49,250 nt of DNA from an uncultured Oscillospiraceae bacterium (lineage in GTDB: Bacteria > Bacillota > Clostridia > Oscillospirales > Oscillospiraceae). Within the stretch, counting starts at the first letter, position 1, and the number at the start of each line of letters is the position of its first letter. A model generated the notes under the pieces. The model was not told where the DNA came from, made no database searches, and saw nothing but the letters and a program-made list of their open reading frames with translations. Location: NCBI GenBank assembly GCA_947169975.1, contig CAMVRT010000016.1, positions 1 to 49,250 on the forward strand, written 5' to 3'. Position numbers and translations under genes: made by a program. This document shows, piece after piece, positions 32,012 through 39,953 of this stretch.

Positions 32012-33115
32012 ATGAAGAAGAGACTATCCGCTTTTCTCACCGCGCTGCTGCTGTGTCTGCTGCTCCTGCCGCTGACAGTCACCACCGCCCGGGCCGCGGA
32101 CACCGACAAGATCGTCAATTATGACATCACGGTGGAGCCCAGCGTGGACGACGGCAGCCTGCTGTTTACGGTGAGCTTTGACTGGAAGGTGCTGGAGACG
32201 CTGGACCACGGCACGGAGCTGAAGATCGGCATCCCCAACGGCGCCATCCGCGAGAGAAAGGCCCTCACCGACAGTATTGAGCGCCTGTCCAACGACAACA
32301 GCTACATGTACGTCTACCTGAACCGCACCGTCAAGGCCGGCGAGACGGTACACTTTGCCTACTCCTGGGTGCAGCAGTACATGTATACCCTGGACGGCGA
32401 CGCCGTCAACTTCGATTACACCCCCGGCTGGTTTCCCGATTTCAAAATCGATCACATGACCGTCACGTGGAAGTCCCCTGCGGGTGTTGACGGAAAGGTA
32501 CGCTATGAGGCCGACGATCCCGACTGCTGGAGCGCCTCCGGTGAAACCGTCACCGGCAGGAATCTGCCTCACGGATCGACGGTGCGCCTGATCGTGGATT
32601 ATCCCTACTGGCCCGTGGGACTGAATGAGGGAATGACCCGCGAGAACATTCCGGAGGATTATATGGCGGGCTACAGCGATGACGGCGACGGCTGGATCAT
32701 TCCCCTCATCGTCGTGGTGCTCATCGTGGTCATCTTCATTGTGATTCCCTATCTCGCCACCCGGCGTGACGGCTACGCCGGCGGCTTCGGCACCCACTAC
32801 GTGTTCGTCAACAACCTGTGGTACCCTGCCGGGGCGGACGGCAAGCCCAAGCCCGGCAGTACGGGCACGGTACACAAGCCAAAGCCTCCTGTGACGCACA
32901 GCTCCGGCGGCTTCGGCGGCGGCAGCCGGGGCGGCGGCTTTGGCGGCGGCGGCTTCGGCGGCGGCAGCCACTGCGCCTGTGCCAGCAGCTGCGCCTGTGC
33001 CTGCGCCTGCGCCTGTGCCGGCGGCGGCCGTGCCGGCTGCAGCGCCAAGAACCTCTACGGCGCCGTCAAGCTGAACGAGAAGCTCAGCCGCGCCCTGACA
33101 GAGAAAACGAAGTAG
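32012..33115 (+). CDS. Membrane protein with Gly-rich, Cys-Ala-repeat C-terminal tail (putative rSAM substrate)
   Basis: 367 aa with AGGGAGGG upstream and one base between the rSAM stop and this ATG. Signal peptide to about residue 29 (ARAAD). An extracellular beta-rich domain (about 30-200) resembles DUF2207-like domains. One membrane helix (228-248, IIPLIVVVLIVVIFIVIP). Cytoplasmic tail: about 295-319 is Gly-rich (FGGGS repeats), then eight Cys at 321, 323, 327, 329, 331, 333, 335 and 343, most in a Cys-Ala alternation, ending GRAGCSAKNLYG. The predicted topology puts the Cys tail in the cytoplasm beside the rSAM enzyme. It could be thioether-crosslinked or bind metal. A role as substrate is inferred from context. 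Confidence 0.85.
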   Translation: MKKRLSAFLTALLLCLLLLPLTVTTARAADTDKIVNYDITVEPSVDDGSLLFTVSFDWKVLETLDHGTELKIGIPNGAIRERKALTDSIERLSNDNSYMYVYLNRTVKAGETVHFAYSWVQQYMYTLDGDAVNFDYTPGWFPDFKIDHMTVTWKSPAGVDGKVRYEADDPDCWSASGETVTGRNLPHGSTVRLIVDYPYWPVGLNEGMTRENIPEDYMAGYSDDGDGWIIPLIVVVLIVVIFIVIPYLATRRDGYAGGFGTHYVFVNNLWYPAGADGKPKPGSTGTVHKPKPPVTHSSGGFGGGSRGGGFGGGGFGGGSHCACASSCACACACACAGGGRAGCSAKNLYGAVKLNEKLSRALTEKTK

Positions 33116-33125
33116 TAAACGGCAC

Positions 33126-33162
33126 AAAAAGGAAGGACCGGCTCTGCCGGTCCTTCCTTTTT
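33126..33162. terminator. Bidirectional terminator between Cys-tail gene and zinc-ribbon gene
   Basis: 17-bp stem AAAAAGGAAGGACCGGC with loop TCT and T5 arm, with matching A/T-rich flanks on both strands. Confidence 0.9.
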
Positions 33163-33178
33163 GCTAACAGTGAATCCG

Positions 33179-33709
33179 TTACAGCTTTTGGCCGCACTTG
33201 GCGCAGAACAGGACGCCGGGGGCCACGGGAGCGCCGCAGTTGGGGCACACATTGGCCTTGGGTGCGGGCGCGAGCATGGGAGCGCCGCAGGCCTTGCAGA
33301 ACTTGGAGCCCTCGGGCACCTGAGCGCCGCAGGCCGGGCAGAACACCATACCGGCGGGGGGCTCCGGCTGGGGCATAGCGGTGCCGCACTTGGCGCAGAA
33401 CAGGACGCCGGGCTCCACATCGGCGCCGCAGTTGGGGCACTGGCGCACGCCGCGCAGCGTGCTGATCTGGGACTGATAGTCCGCAATCTTGCCTTGAGCG
33501 GCCTTGATGGCACTCACCATTCCGGCCAGACGCTCCTCGGGATCGTCGGCGTGCAGGGCGAGATAGGTCTCGCCAATCTGCATCTTGAGCTTGGCGATCT
33601 CGCGCTCCTCGTCGCCCATCAGACCCTTGAGGCGGTTGATCTCGGTATAATCCTTTGTCTTCTGCCCCATTTGGGACATCTTTGCACCGAGATTGTCCAA
33701 AAATGCCAT
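33179..33709 (-). CDS. Coiled-coil protein with three zinc ribbons
   Basis: 176 aa. The N-terminal ~80 residues are charged and helical (EINRLKGLMGDEEREIAKLK), probably a coiled coil. Then three CxxC...CxxCG zinc ribbons: CPNCG/CAKCG, CPACG/CKACG and CPNCG/CAKCG, each ~25 residues and separated by Pro-rich linkers. No signal peptide; cytoplasmic. Such ribbon arrays usually mediate protein contacts rather than catalysis. It is followed by a convergent terminator and preceded by the larger zinc-ribbon gene on the same strand (68-bp gap). Function unknown. Confidence 0.88.
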   Translation of the reverse strand: MAFLDNLGAKMSQMGQKTKDYTEINRLKGLMGDEEREIAKLKMQIGETYLALHADDPEERLAGMVSAIKAAQGKIADYQSQISTLRGVRQCPNCGADVEPGVLFCAKCGTAMPQPEPPAGMVFCPACGAQVPEGSKFCKACGAPMLAPAPKANVCPNCGAPVAPGVLFCAKCGQKL

Positions 33710-33777
33710 GATATATTCCTCTCTTTCTTATCTGTGAAGATGTGATTACGTGATGTGAATCGGCCGCTATGTCAGCT

Positions 33778-35802
33778 TCATTCCAGCGTCAGCCGCGTGC
33801 CGCACATGAGGCAGAACTTCTGGCCGGGGCTCACCGTTGCGCCGCAGTTGGGGCACTTGCTGCCGGGCTCGGGCTGCTTTCTGCCGCAGTGTGTGCAGAA
33901 CCGGGCGGTGGCGGGCAGGGTGGCACCGCACTCACAGGTCCATGTGGCGGCTGCCGCAAAGGCCGGGACAGCTTGGGAAACCGGCTCGGAAATCGGTTCG
34001 GGGATGGGCTCGGAAAGCAATTCGGTAACAGGTTCGGTTTCAGGCTCGGTGAGCAATTCGGTGACGGGCTCGGGGATCGGCTCGGGCTCGGGGATCGGCT
34101 CGGGAACGGGCATGGGCTCAGGGACGGGCTCGGACAGAGGCTTCTGGTAGTTGTCCGGAGCAGGAGTGAAGAGGGACGGCGCGGAAGTGAGCTTGGGTGC
34201 AGGCGCGGCGGGCTCGGGCCGCTTGGAACCGCAGACGGTGCAGAACTTGGCGGTGTCCTTGCAGACGGCGCCGCAGGACGGGCAGGTCCAGGTGTCCGGA
34301 GCGGGAACAGGTGCGGGCGCAGCAACAGGCTCGGCGGCGGGCTCGGGGCGCTTGCCGCCGCAGACGGTGCAGAACCTGGCGGTGTCCTTGCAGACGGCGC
34401 CGCAGGACGGGCAGGTCCAGGTGCCCGGAGCGGGAACAGGTGCGGGCGCAGCAACAGGCTCGGCGGCGGGCTCGGGGCGCTTGCCGCCGCAGACGGTGCA
34501 GAACCTGGCGGTGTCCTTGCAGACGGCGCCGCAGGACGGGCAGGTCCAGGTGCCCGGAGCGGGAACAGGTGCGGGCGCAGCAACAGGTTCGGCGGGGGTT
34601 TCGGGCCGCTTGGAACCGCAGACGGTGCAGAACCTGGAGGAGTCCTTGCAGACAGTGCCGCAGGACGGGCAGGTCCAGGTGTTCGGAACGGGAGCGGGGG
34701 CGGCAACAGGGGCGACAGGGGCGACAGGGGCGACAGGAGCAGCCGCAGGGACAGTATCCGCAACGGTGATCTTGGAGCGCTTGCGCCAGAGGATGGCGGC
34801 GATAATGCAAATCAGCACACCGGCCGCGCACGCCACAATCATCCAGTAAGTAGGCGCGGGGAGGATCGTGCCGTCAGACAGCAGCTCCTCAATGCCGGCA
34901 CCCAGATTCAGCTGGGGGGCGATGGCGGACGCCAGCCAGCGAACCAGCATCACCAGCAGCAGCGCCAGCAGGGACATGACGGTGGCGATGATGCCGCAGA
35001 TCTTCACCAGCAGACGCTTGCCGAAGATGGCGCCCAGCAGGACGCAGATCAGCATGATGGCGTAGAGGGCGTGGAGCGCCATAAACACGATACCGCCCAC
35101 AGACAGCCCGGCGGTGACGGGAGTGAGATCACTGCTTCCGGAATTCGGCAGGATCCGGAAGAAGCCCGACTGGGACAGCATGGTGATCCGGAAGGCGATC
35201 ATGTTCATGTCGAAGGGAGAGAGCTCCTGGCGGCCCAGATAGGAGGCAAAGCCCTGCACCTGACGCATGGTGCTCTTCACGTTTACCTTCTCGTCGGATT
35301 TGTTGAGGGCGTCGGCAACCGTGGCATACAGGTAGCGGGCAAGAAGATCCCGAAAGTCCTCGTCATTCTTCATTCGCCAGTTGATCTCGTTGATGGCGAT
35401 GTCCGTATCCATGTCGCCGGTAAGGACGGAGTCGAGGTCAACGAAGCCCTCCAGCTCCTCCTTGATCTCCTCCAGGGCGCGGTCAGCCTCGTCAAAGCCG
35501 TAGGTATGGCCGCCGCTGGCGTGCAGATCATCCTCGGTCAGCTTGGCAAACTGGGCGGAGAGCTCCTGAATGGGGCTTTCCTCGTCGTCGTCGGCGGAAA
35601 AGGATCCGGTGATGACTTCACAGAGAACCTTGTCCTGATTATCCAGATCCTTTCCGATGATCTGGCGGTACACTTCGGTCAGAGAGTCATCCGGAACGGG
35701 CATCTTGATGGAGGGCATAAACAGGGCAAACAACATCAGCGCAGCCAGAATGGCGCAGAGAATCCGTGCCGGGATATTTTTACTGTTCGCTGTTTTCTTC
35801 AT
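33778..35802 (-). CDS. Membrane protein with tandem zinc ribbons
   Basis: 674 aa. Helix 1 at about 12-31, a large extracytoplasmic helical domain (about 40-230), three more helices (about 235-258, 266-288, 319-339), then a cytoplasmic tail. The tail holds four near-identical 43-residue units, each a WTCPSCG...RFCTVCG zinc ribbon plus an Ala/Pro linker, then an acidic Pro-Glu linker (about 570-610), then two more ribbons (CECG/CTHCG and CPNCG/CLMCG). The four units are encoded by 129-bp DNA repeats (34231 on), so copy number could vary by slippage or recombination. Resembles Firmicutes zinc-ribbon membrane proteins of unknown role. Same strand as the smaller ribbon gene. Confidence 0.87.
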   Translation of the reverse strand: MKKTANSKNIPARILCAILAALMLFALFMPSIKMPVPDDSLTEVYRQIIGKDLDNQDKVLCEVITGSFSADDDEESPIQELSAQFAKLTEDDLHASGGHTYGFDEADRALEEIKEELEGFVDLDSVLTGDMDTDIAINEINWRMKNDEDFRDLLARYLYATVADALNKSDEKVNVKSTMRQVQGFASYLGRQELSPFDMNMIAFRITMLSQSGFFRILPNSGSSDLTPVTAGLSVGGIVFMALHALYAIMLICVLLGAIFGKRLLVKICGIIATVMSLLALLLVMLVRWLASAIAPQLNLGAGIEELLSDGTILPAPTYWMIVACAAGVLICIIAAILWRKRSKITVADTVPAAAPVAPVAPVAPVAAPAPVPNTWTCPSCGTVCKDSSRFCTVCGSKRPETPAEPVAAPAPVPAPGTWTCPSCGAVCKDTARFCTVCGGKRPEPAAEPVAAPAPVPAPGTWTCPSCGAVCKDTARFCTVCGGKRPEPAAEPVAAPAPVPAPDTWTCPSCGAVCKDTAKFCTVCGSKRPEPAAPAPKLTSAPSLFTPAPDNYQKPLSEPVPEPMPVPEPIPEPEPIPEPVTELLTEPETEPVTELLSEPIPEPISEPVSQAVPAFAAAATWTCECGATLPATARFCTHCGRKQPEPGSKCPNCGATVSPGQKFCLMCGTRLTLE
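34231..34690 (-). repeat. Four tandem 129-bp repeats encoding zinc ribbons
   Basis: The marker GCAGACGGTG recurs at 34231, 34360, 34489 and 34618, exactly 129 bp apart. Units two and three appear identical over most of their length; the outer two are more diverged. Being a multiple of three, loss or gain keeps the reading frame. Confidence 0.92.
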
Positions 35803-35955
35803 GGTGAGACCTCCGTTTTTTCATTAAAGTCAGGTTGCCCGTCTGCGTCGGCGGGCTGAACTTTTAATACAATAAAGCATATCACAAAAAACAGGCGACC
35901 ACAAGAGCGCGATGGAGGGAAAAACAATTTTTCCGGCGAAAGAGAGCGGAAAATG

Positions 35956-36690
35956 CTACAGAATAAAGCCGCCGTCCACGGTGAGCACCTGACCGGTAAT
36001 AAAATCTGCGCCGTCTCCGGCCAGAAAGGCCACGGCCCGGGCAATGTCCTCGGGGGTGCCCAGGCGGCCCAGGGGCGTCTCTTCCGCCAGCTGGGGCAGC
36101 ACTTCCGGCGGCAAGGCGTCCAGCATGTCGGTGCGGATGACGCCGGGGGCCACGCAGTTGACCCGGATGTGGGTGGGGGCCAGCTCCGCGGCAAGGGACC
36201 GGGTCAGCCCGATCAGGGCGGCCTTGGTGGCGGAATAGGTCACCTCGCAGCTGGCGCCCCTCTGGCCCCAGATGGAGGAGATGTTGACAATGCAGCCCTC
36301 GTGGGCGTGGAGCATGTGGGGCAGCACCGCCTGAATGGTGTGGAAGGCACCGTCCACGTTGACGGAGAAATAGCGGTGCCACAGCTCATCGGTGACGTCC
36401 TGGAACAGGGCCTGGCCCGCCACACCGGCGTTGTTCACCAGCAATGACACGGGGCCGAAGGCCTCCTCCACGGCGTGCACCATGCCGTGGACCTGCTCCC
36501 GGACGGATACGTCGGCCTGATATGTCATGCAGCGGCAGCCCTCGGCACGCAGCCGGTCCGCCAGCTTCTCGGCGCAGTCCTGACGCACCCGGTAGTTGAT
36601 GCAGACAGCCCAGCCGCTGCGGGCCAGCTGCGCCGCTACAGCCCGGCCGATGCCCCGGGACGACCCGGTGACAAGAGCGATCTTTTCCAT
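35956..36690 (-). CDS. SDR-family oxidoreductase, FabG-like
   Basis: 244 aa from ATG 36690 (MEKIALVTGSSRGIG), 7 nt from AGGAGG. A longer in-frame start would run through the hairpin that ends the upstream gene and is rejected. Rossmann motif TGSSRGIG, NNAGVAG, the catalytic Ser in NISSIWG, and the catalytic pair in YSATKAAL (Tyr-x-x-x-Lys). Family members reduce 3-oxoacyl-ACP or other ketones with NAD(P)H. A stand-alone gene with no fatty-acid genes nearby, so the substrate is open; naming it fabG would go too far. Confidence 0.92.
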   Translation of the reverse strand: MEKIALVTGSSRGIGRAVAAQLARSGWAVCINYRVRQDCAEKLADRLRAEGCRCMTYQADVSVREQVHGMVHAVEEAFGPVSLLVNNAGVAGQALFQDVTDELWHRYFSVNVDGAFHTIQAVLPHMLHAHEGCIVNISSIWGQRGASCEVTYSATKAALIGLTRSLAAELAPTHIRVNCVAPGVIRTDMLDALPPEVLPQLAEETPLGRLGTPEDIARAVAFLAGDGADFITGQVLTVDGGFIL

Positions 36691-36713
36691 GGAGCATTCC
36701 TCCTGACAATAAT

Positions 36714-36746
36714 AATAGCAGGCGATCTCTTCGATCACCTGCTATT
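36714..36746 (-). terminator. Terminator-like hairpin after the yabR-type gene
   Basis: 14-position stem AATAGCAGGCGATC with one C.A mismatch, loop TCTCT, followed by a U-rich but interrupted tract. It probably ends the yab/div operon. Confidence 0.6.
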
Positions 36747-36777
36747 GTAACGGCACATCATAAAATATGCAAGGGGG

Positions 36778-37194
36778 TTATTTCCTGCGCCTTCCGCCCC
36801 GCTTGCCGGCCATGTGGCGGTTGAACTCGGACTGCTTGCTGTCAGACGCGGAGAGGAACTGCTTGAGCTTGTCCTCAAAGGTGGGTTCCGCCGCGGCTGC
36901 GGCCACAGCGGAGCCGGCTGCATGAGGCGCACGGGCGGGGCGGGGACGGCTGACGCTCTGCGGCTGGGCCTGCTTGATGGAGAGATTGATCTTGCCCTCC
37001 GGCGTGACAGACAGGACCTTCACCTGCACCTCCTGCCCCTCGGAGAGAAAATCGTGGACGTCATTGACAAAGCTGCCTGACACCTCGGAAATATGCACCA
37101 GGCCGGACTTGCCGTTCCCCAGCGCCACAAAGGCGCCAAACTTGGTGATCCCGGTCACGCGGCCGGGGACAATGCTGCCAACTTCCCATTCCAT
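36778..37194 (-). CDS. yabR: S1-domain RNA-binding protein, YabR-like
   Basis: 138 aa from ATG 37194 (MEWEVGSIVPGRV); a longer frame starts at 37269 but the S1 fold begins here. One S1 domain (about 1-75): GRVTGITKFGAFVALGNGKSGLVHISE then VKVLSVTPEGKINLSIK. A basic, low-complexity tail follows. It lies after divIC, the same place as yabR in Bacillus. Related S1 proteins bind ribosomes or mRNA and act in stress and translation control. The Shine-Dalgarno (AAAGGAAG) is about 13 nt away, a rather long spacing. Confidence 0.88.
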   Translation of the reverse strand: MEWEVGSIVPGRVTGITKFGAFVALGNGKSGLVHISEVSGSFVNDVHDFLSEGQEVQVKVLSVTPEGKINLSIKQAQPQSVSRPRPARAPHAAGSAVAAAAAEPTFEDKLKQFLSASDSKQSEFNRHMAGKRGGRRRK

Positions 37195-37305
37195 GCTGTC
37201 TGTACTGCTTCCTTTCGCCTTGCTGTTATACCAGTCTCCCATGAAAAGCAGACAATGTCTTTTTTTCATAGCGCGGCGGCGCGTCGGAGACTGTATGAGA
37301 TCCCG

Positions 37306-37608
37306 TCAATCACCCACGCCGTTGATGTCGATAAAAATGCGCTCGTTGGGGAAGACATAATCGGCCTCTTCCCGGGCTTTTTCCAGCATGAACGCCGGGT
37401 CGTCCGCTTTGTCCAGATCGCTGCGCATGGTTTCGTTCTCCTGGGTGAGCTGCAGCTTCCGGGCCTCCAGCGTGCTTTGGCTGTTCTGACCGGCTTTGAT
37501 GTCGCCTGCCATCTTTACCAGCTCAACGCCCACGACGGCGATGAGAACCAGCAGCACCAGCATGGGGATGAAGCCGGGACCGCGCCTGGTTTTGTTGGCC
37601 TTTTTCAC
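37306..37608 (-). CDS. divIC: Septum formation initiator, DivIC/FtsL-type
   Basis: 100 aa from GTG 37608 (VKKANKTRRG as MKKANK), 11 nt after AAAGGAGG. An in-frame ATG ten codons upstream includes the Shine-Dalgarno within its coding part and is rejected. Short basic cytoplasmic start, one membrane helix (about 15-33), then an extracellular coiled coil (ARKLQLTQENETMRSDLDK) and the DivIC-type end with DPAFMLEKAREEADYVFPNE. Part of the DivIB-DivIC-FtsL divisome core. The 5' end overlaps yabQ by 86 bp in another frame. Confidence 0.92.
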   Translation of the reverse strand: MKKANKTRRGPGFIPMLVLLVLIAVVGVELVKMAGDIKAGQNSQSTLEARKLQLTQENETMRSDLDKADDPAFMLEKAREEADYVFPNERIFIDINGVGD

Positions 37609-38098
37609 GGTGTATGTGACCTCCTTTGCCGTCCGCATTTCTGCGGATCAGAAGAATATCCCATGTATACCTTTTTATTGTAGCGTAACGGCGGAGAAAA
37701 TGAAAGTGTTTTTTTAGCAATTTACATAATTTTTTTATCAGACCCAGCAAAAGGTTCGCCGGGAGCAGCAAAAGGCGGCCCAGCTGGGCGGCGGAGGCCA
37801 TCCAGAAGGCCCACAGAGGCCGCAGCAGGGGCGAGAGGAGCAGCAGGTAGAGCGCCGCTCCCAACGCCGCGTACAGCAGGGTATAGAGCCGCACCTCCCC
37901 GCCGCCCGGACGCATGCCGAAGGCAGCCAGAGCCAGCGCCGCAAGCACCACGTAGATCCCGTCCAGCAGATGCGTCAGCGCCCGGACGGAGACGCCGCGG
38001 CGGACGGCGCGCAGCATGTCGTACACAGCCGCCAGCGCAGCGCCCAGCAGCGCCGAAAGCAGCAGCAGATGCAGCTGGGGCAGGACATGGTTTTCCAT
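37523..38098 (-). CDS. yabQ: Spore cortex biosynthesis protein YabQ
   Basis: 191 aa. Four to five hydrophobic helices (LLLSALLGAALAAVYDMLRA at the start; the YDMLRAVRR motif is typical of YabQ), then a basic helix (KKLCKLLKKHFHFLRR). The last ~45 residues (from about RNADGKGG on) are charged, low in structure and encoded where the frame runs into divIC, so the natural stop seems lost. An A7 run at about 37730-37740 lies just before the tail and could cause slippage. YabQ is needed for cortex formation during sporulation. It sits 4 bp after yabP. Confidence 0.85.
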   Translation of the reverse strand: MENHVLPQLHLLLLSALLGAALAAVYDMLRAVRRGVSVRALTHLLDGIYVVLAALALAAFGMRPGGGEVRLYTLLYAALGAALYLLLLSPLLRPLWAFWMASAAQLGRLLLLPANLLLGLIKKLCKLLKKHFHFLRRYATIKRYTWDILLIRRNADGKGGHIHREKGQQNQARSRLHPHAGAAGSHRRRGR

Positions 38099-38101
38099 GG
38101 A

Positions 38102-38386
38102 TCACCCGAACAGACGCTGCAGCAGGGATCCGCGCTCGGGGCGGCTGTCCTCGTAGGTGACGGCGTCCACCTGACCGTCCACGTGGAGCTCGCCGCCGTC
38201 CAGGGTCAGCTTGCCGATGTGGAGGTTATCCCCCGTGACCACCATGGTGCCCACGCAGGTGGTCATGACAATGCAGTTTTCGTCAAACCGCACCACGTCC
38301 TCCACGCCGGAGACCGTCAAACGCTCCCGTCCCTCCAGCTGCACCCGATGCTCCATCGGGGCTGTGCTGCTGACATCATACGCCAT
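38102..38386 (-). CDS. yabP: Sporulation protein YabP
   Basis: 94 aa from ATG 38386 with GGGAGG upstream. EHRVQLEGRERLTVSGVEDVVRFDE and the beta-rich LHIGKLTLDGGELHVDGQVDAV are the YabP/YqfC signature. In Bacillus YabP works with SpoIVA in coat and cortex assembly around the forespore. Adjacent to yabQ (4-bp gap) and yabO. Strong evidence that the organism belongs to a spore-forming lineage. Confidence 0.92.
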   Translation of the reverse strand: MAYDVSSTAPMEHRVQLEGRERLTVSGVEDVVRFDENCIVMTTCVGTMVVTGDNLHIGKLTLDGGELHVDGQVDAVTYEDSRPERGSLLQRLFG

Positions 38387-38446
38387 AAAAATCGCGCCTC
38401 CCATACAGTTTGTCTACGTAACTGTATGAGAGGCGCGGGGGTTTTA

Positions 38447-38701
38447 TTACTGGTTGTCCCCGGGGATCTCCCGGTACATGGCGGCGGCGTCCGCCTTGCC
38501 GGCGTTTTCCTGCACGCTGACCACCTCCACCGTCAGCGTCCGTGCGCCGAAGCGGATGGCGATCCGGTCCCCCGGCTTCACCTCATAGGAGGCGCGCTGC
38601 ACCCGTCCGTTGACGGATACCCGCTCGTTGTCGCAGGCCTCGTTGGCCACGGTCCGCCGCTTGATGAGGCGGGAGACCTTCAGATATTTATCCAGTCGCA
38701 T
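38447..38701 (-). CDS. rqcP: S4-domain RNA-binding protein RqcP (YabO)
   Basis: 84 aa. S4 fold from residue 1: MRLDKYLKVSRLIKRRTVANEACD, then VSVNGRVQRASYEVKPGD. RqcP binds stalled 50S subunits with RqcH and promotes alanine-tail addition in ribosome-associated quality control. Its place just before yabP-yabQ matches Bacillus. The Shine-Dalgarno (AAGGAGT) abuts the hairpin that ends the HU gene. Confidence 0.93.
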   Translation of the reverse strand: MRLDKYLKVSRLIKRRTVANEACDNERVSVNGRVQRASYEVKPGDRIAIRFGARTLTVEVVSVQENAGKADAAAMYREIPGDNQ

Positions 38702-38718
38702 GGGATCACTCCTTAAAA

Positions 38719-38750
38719 ATGCGCCGGTGCGTCAAAACACACCGGCGCAT
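38719..38750 (-). terminator. Terminator of the HU gene
   Basis: 11-bp stem ATGCGCCGGTG/CACCGGCGCAT followed on the minus strand by TTTTTAAGGAG. The T-run merges with the rqcP ribosome site, so HU and the yab block may be partly separated transcriptionally. Confidence 0.75.
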
Positions 38751-38765
38751 GATAAACCGTTTCTT

Positions 38766-39041
38766 TTACTTGGCCACGGCGTTCTTCAGGGCCTGGCCGG
38801 CCTTGAAAACGGGAACCTTGGTGGCGGCGATCTTCACGGGCTCCTTGGTGCGGGGATTCAAACCGGTGCGCTCGGCTCTCTTCTTCACCTCAAAGGAGCC
38901 AAAGCCCACCAGCTGGACCTTCTCCTCGTCGGCCAGAGCGGCGGTGACGGCGTTGACGGCGGCGGTGATGACGGCCTCGGTGTCCTTCTTGGACATACCG
39001 GTCTTCTCGGCCACAGCGGCGATCAGTTCGGTCTTGTTCAT
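38766..39041 (-). CDS. hup: HU-family DNA-binding protein
   Basis: 91 aa from ATG 39041 (MNKTELIAAVAEKTGMSKK) with AGGAGG upstream. The canonical GFGSFEVKKRAERTGLNPRT arm and FKAGQALKNAV end are present. A small dimeric histone-like protein that bends DNA and compacts the nucleoid. An insertion into the yab block relative to Bacillus, common in Clostridia. Confidence 0.97.
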   Translation of the reverse strand: MNKTELIAAVAEKTGMSKKDTEAVITAAVNAVTAALADEEKVQLVGFGSFEVKKRAERTGLNPRTKEPVKIAATKVPVFKAGQALKNAVAK

Positions 39042-39116
39042 GTTTCTTCCTCCTAATGTTGTTGAAATCGTTTGTATTCTGCCCACAACGGCAATATCCT
39101 TAAGCGGCGATCCGCG

Positions 39117-39905
39117 TTAAGTACTCTTGGCTTCGTCCCACAGGGCGGTCATCTCGTCCAGGGACAGTTCCTTCAGGCTTCGGCCCTGACGGGCGGCCCC
39201 CTCCTCCACCGCACGGAAGCGGCGGATGAATTTCTCGCAGGTGGCGTTGATGGCCTCCTCCGGGTCCACCCCGGCGAAGCGGCCCACCTTCACGGCGGCG
39301 AACAGCACGTCGCCCAGCTCGTCGGCCACGCCCTCGCCGCTGTCCACGGCACGGCGCAGCTCGCCGGTCTCCTCGTCCAGCTTATCCAGCGCGCCGCGGA
39401 TATCCGGCCAGTCGAAGCCGGCGCCGGCGGCCTTCTTCTGCAGCTTCTCCGCCCGCCAAAGGCCGGGCAGAGAGCGGGCGACGCTGTCCAGCGCGTCGGC
39501 GGCGGTGGCCTGTCCCTTCTCGGCGCGCTTGAGCTTGTCCCAGCTCACCAGCACGCTCTCGGGACTGTCCTCATGGGCGTCGCCGAACACGTGGGGGTGG
39601 CGGTAGAGCAGCTTTTTCACCACCTCGTCGCACACATCCTCCATGGAGAAGCGGCCTTCCTCGGCGGCGAGATCCGCGTGGAAGACCACCTGCATCAGTA
39701 CGTCGCCCAGCTCCTCCCGGAGCATGCCGGTGTCGTCCCGGTCGATGGCCTCGGCGGCCTCGTAGGCCTCCTCCAGCATTCCGCGGCGGATGGACTGATG
39801 GGTCTGCACCTTATCCCAGGGGCAGCCATCCTCGGAGCGGAGCAGGCGGATGATCTCCACCAGATCCGCGTAGCCATAGCGGTTTTTCCTTACAAAATCT
39901 ACCAT
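39117..39905 (-). CDS. mazG: Nucleoside triphosphate pyrophosphohydrolase MazG
   Basis: 262 aa with two MazG domains. First: LRSEDGCPWDKVQTHQSI, EEAYEAAEAI and EELGDVLMQVVFHA (ExxE and ExxD metal sites). Second: LDEETGELRRAV and ADELGDVLFAAVKVGR. It hydrolyses NTPs and dNTPs to monophosphates, probably as housecleaning. In Bacillus the equivalent (YabN) carries an extra tetrapyrrole methylase domain; this copy is MazG only. Located between the SpoVB-type and HU genes. Confidence 0.94.
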   Translation of the reverse strand: MVDFVRKNRYGYADLVEIIRLLRSEDGCPWDKVQTHQSIRRGMLEEAYEAAEAIDRDDTGMLREELGDVLMQVVFHADLAAEEGRFSMEDVCDEVVKKLLYRHPHVFGDAHEDSPESVLVSWDKLKRAEKGQATAADALDSVARSLPGLWRAEKLQKKAAGAGFDWPDIRGALDKLDEETGELRRAVDSGEGVADELGDVLFAAVKVGRFAGVDPEEAINATCEKFIRRFRAVEEGAARQGRSLKELSLDEMTALWDEAKST

Positions 39906-39953
39906 ACTTATGTCTCCTTTGCAAGAGCTTTTCCCGCCTGTGCCGGGAAAAGT

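Noticed and set aside
34231-34746. Regularly spaced repeats that could be taken for CRISPR
   Set aside because: The 129-bp period is in frame, codes for zinc ribbons, and has no unique spacers. No cas genes or short palindromic repeat array occur in the window.
39928-39952. Hairpin after spoVB as a terminator
   Set aside because: It has a 9-bp stem but no T-run on the relevant strand, and mazG follows closely; more likely read through.
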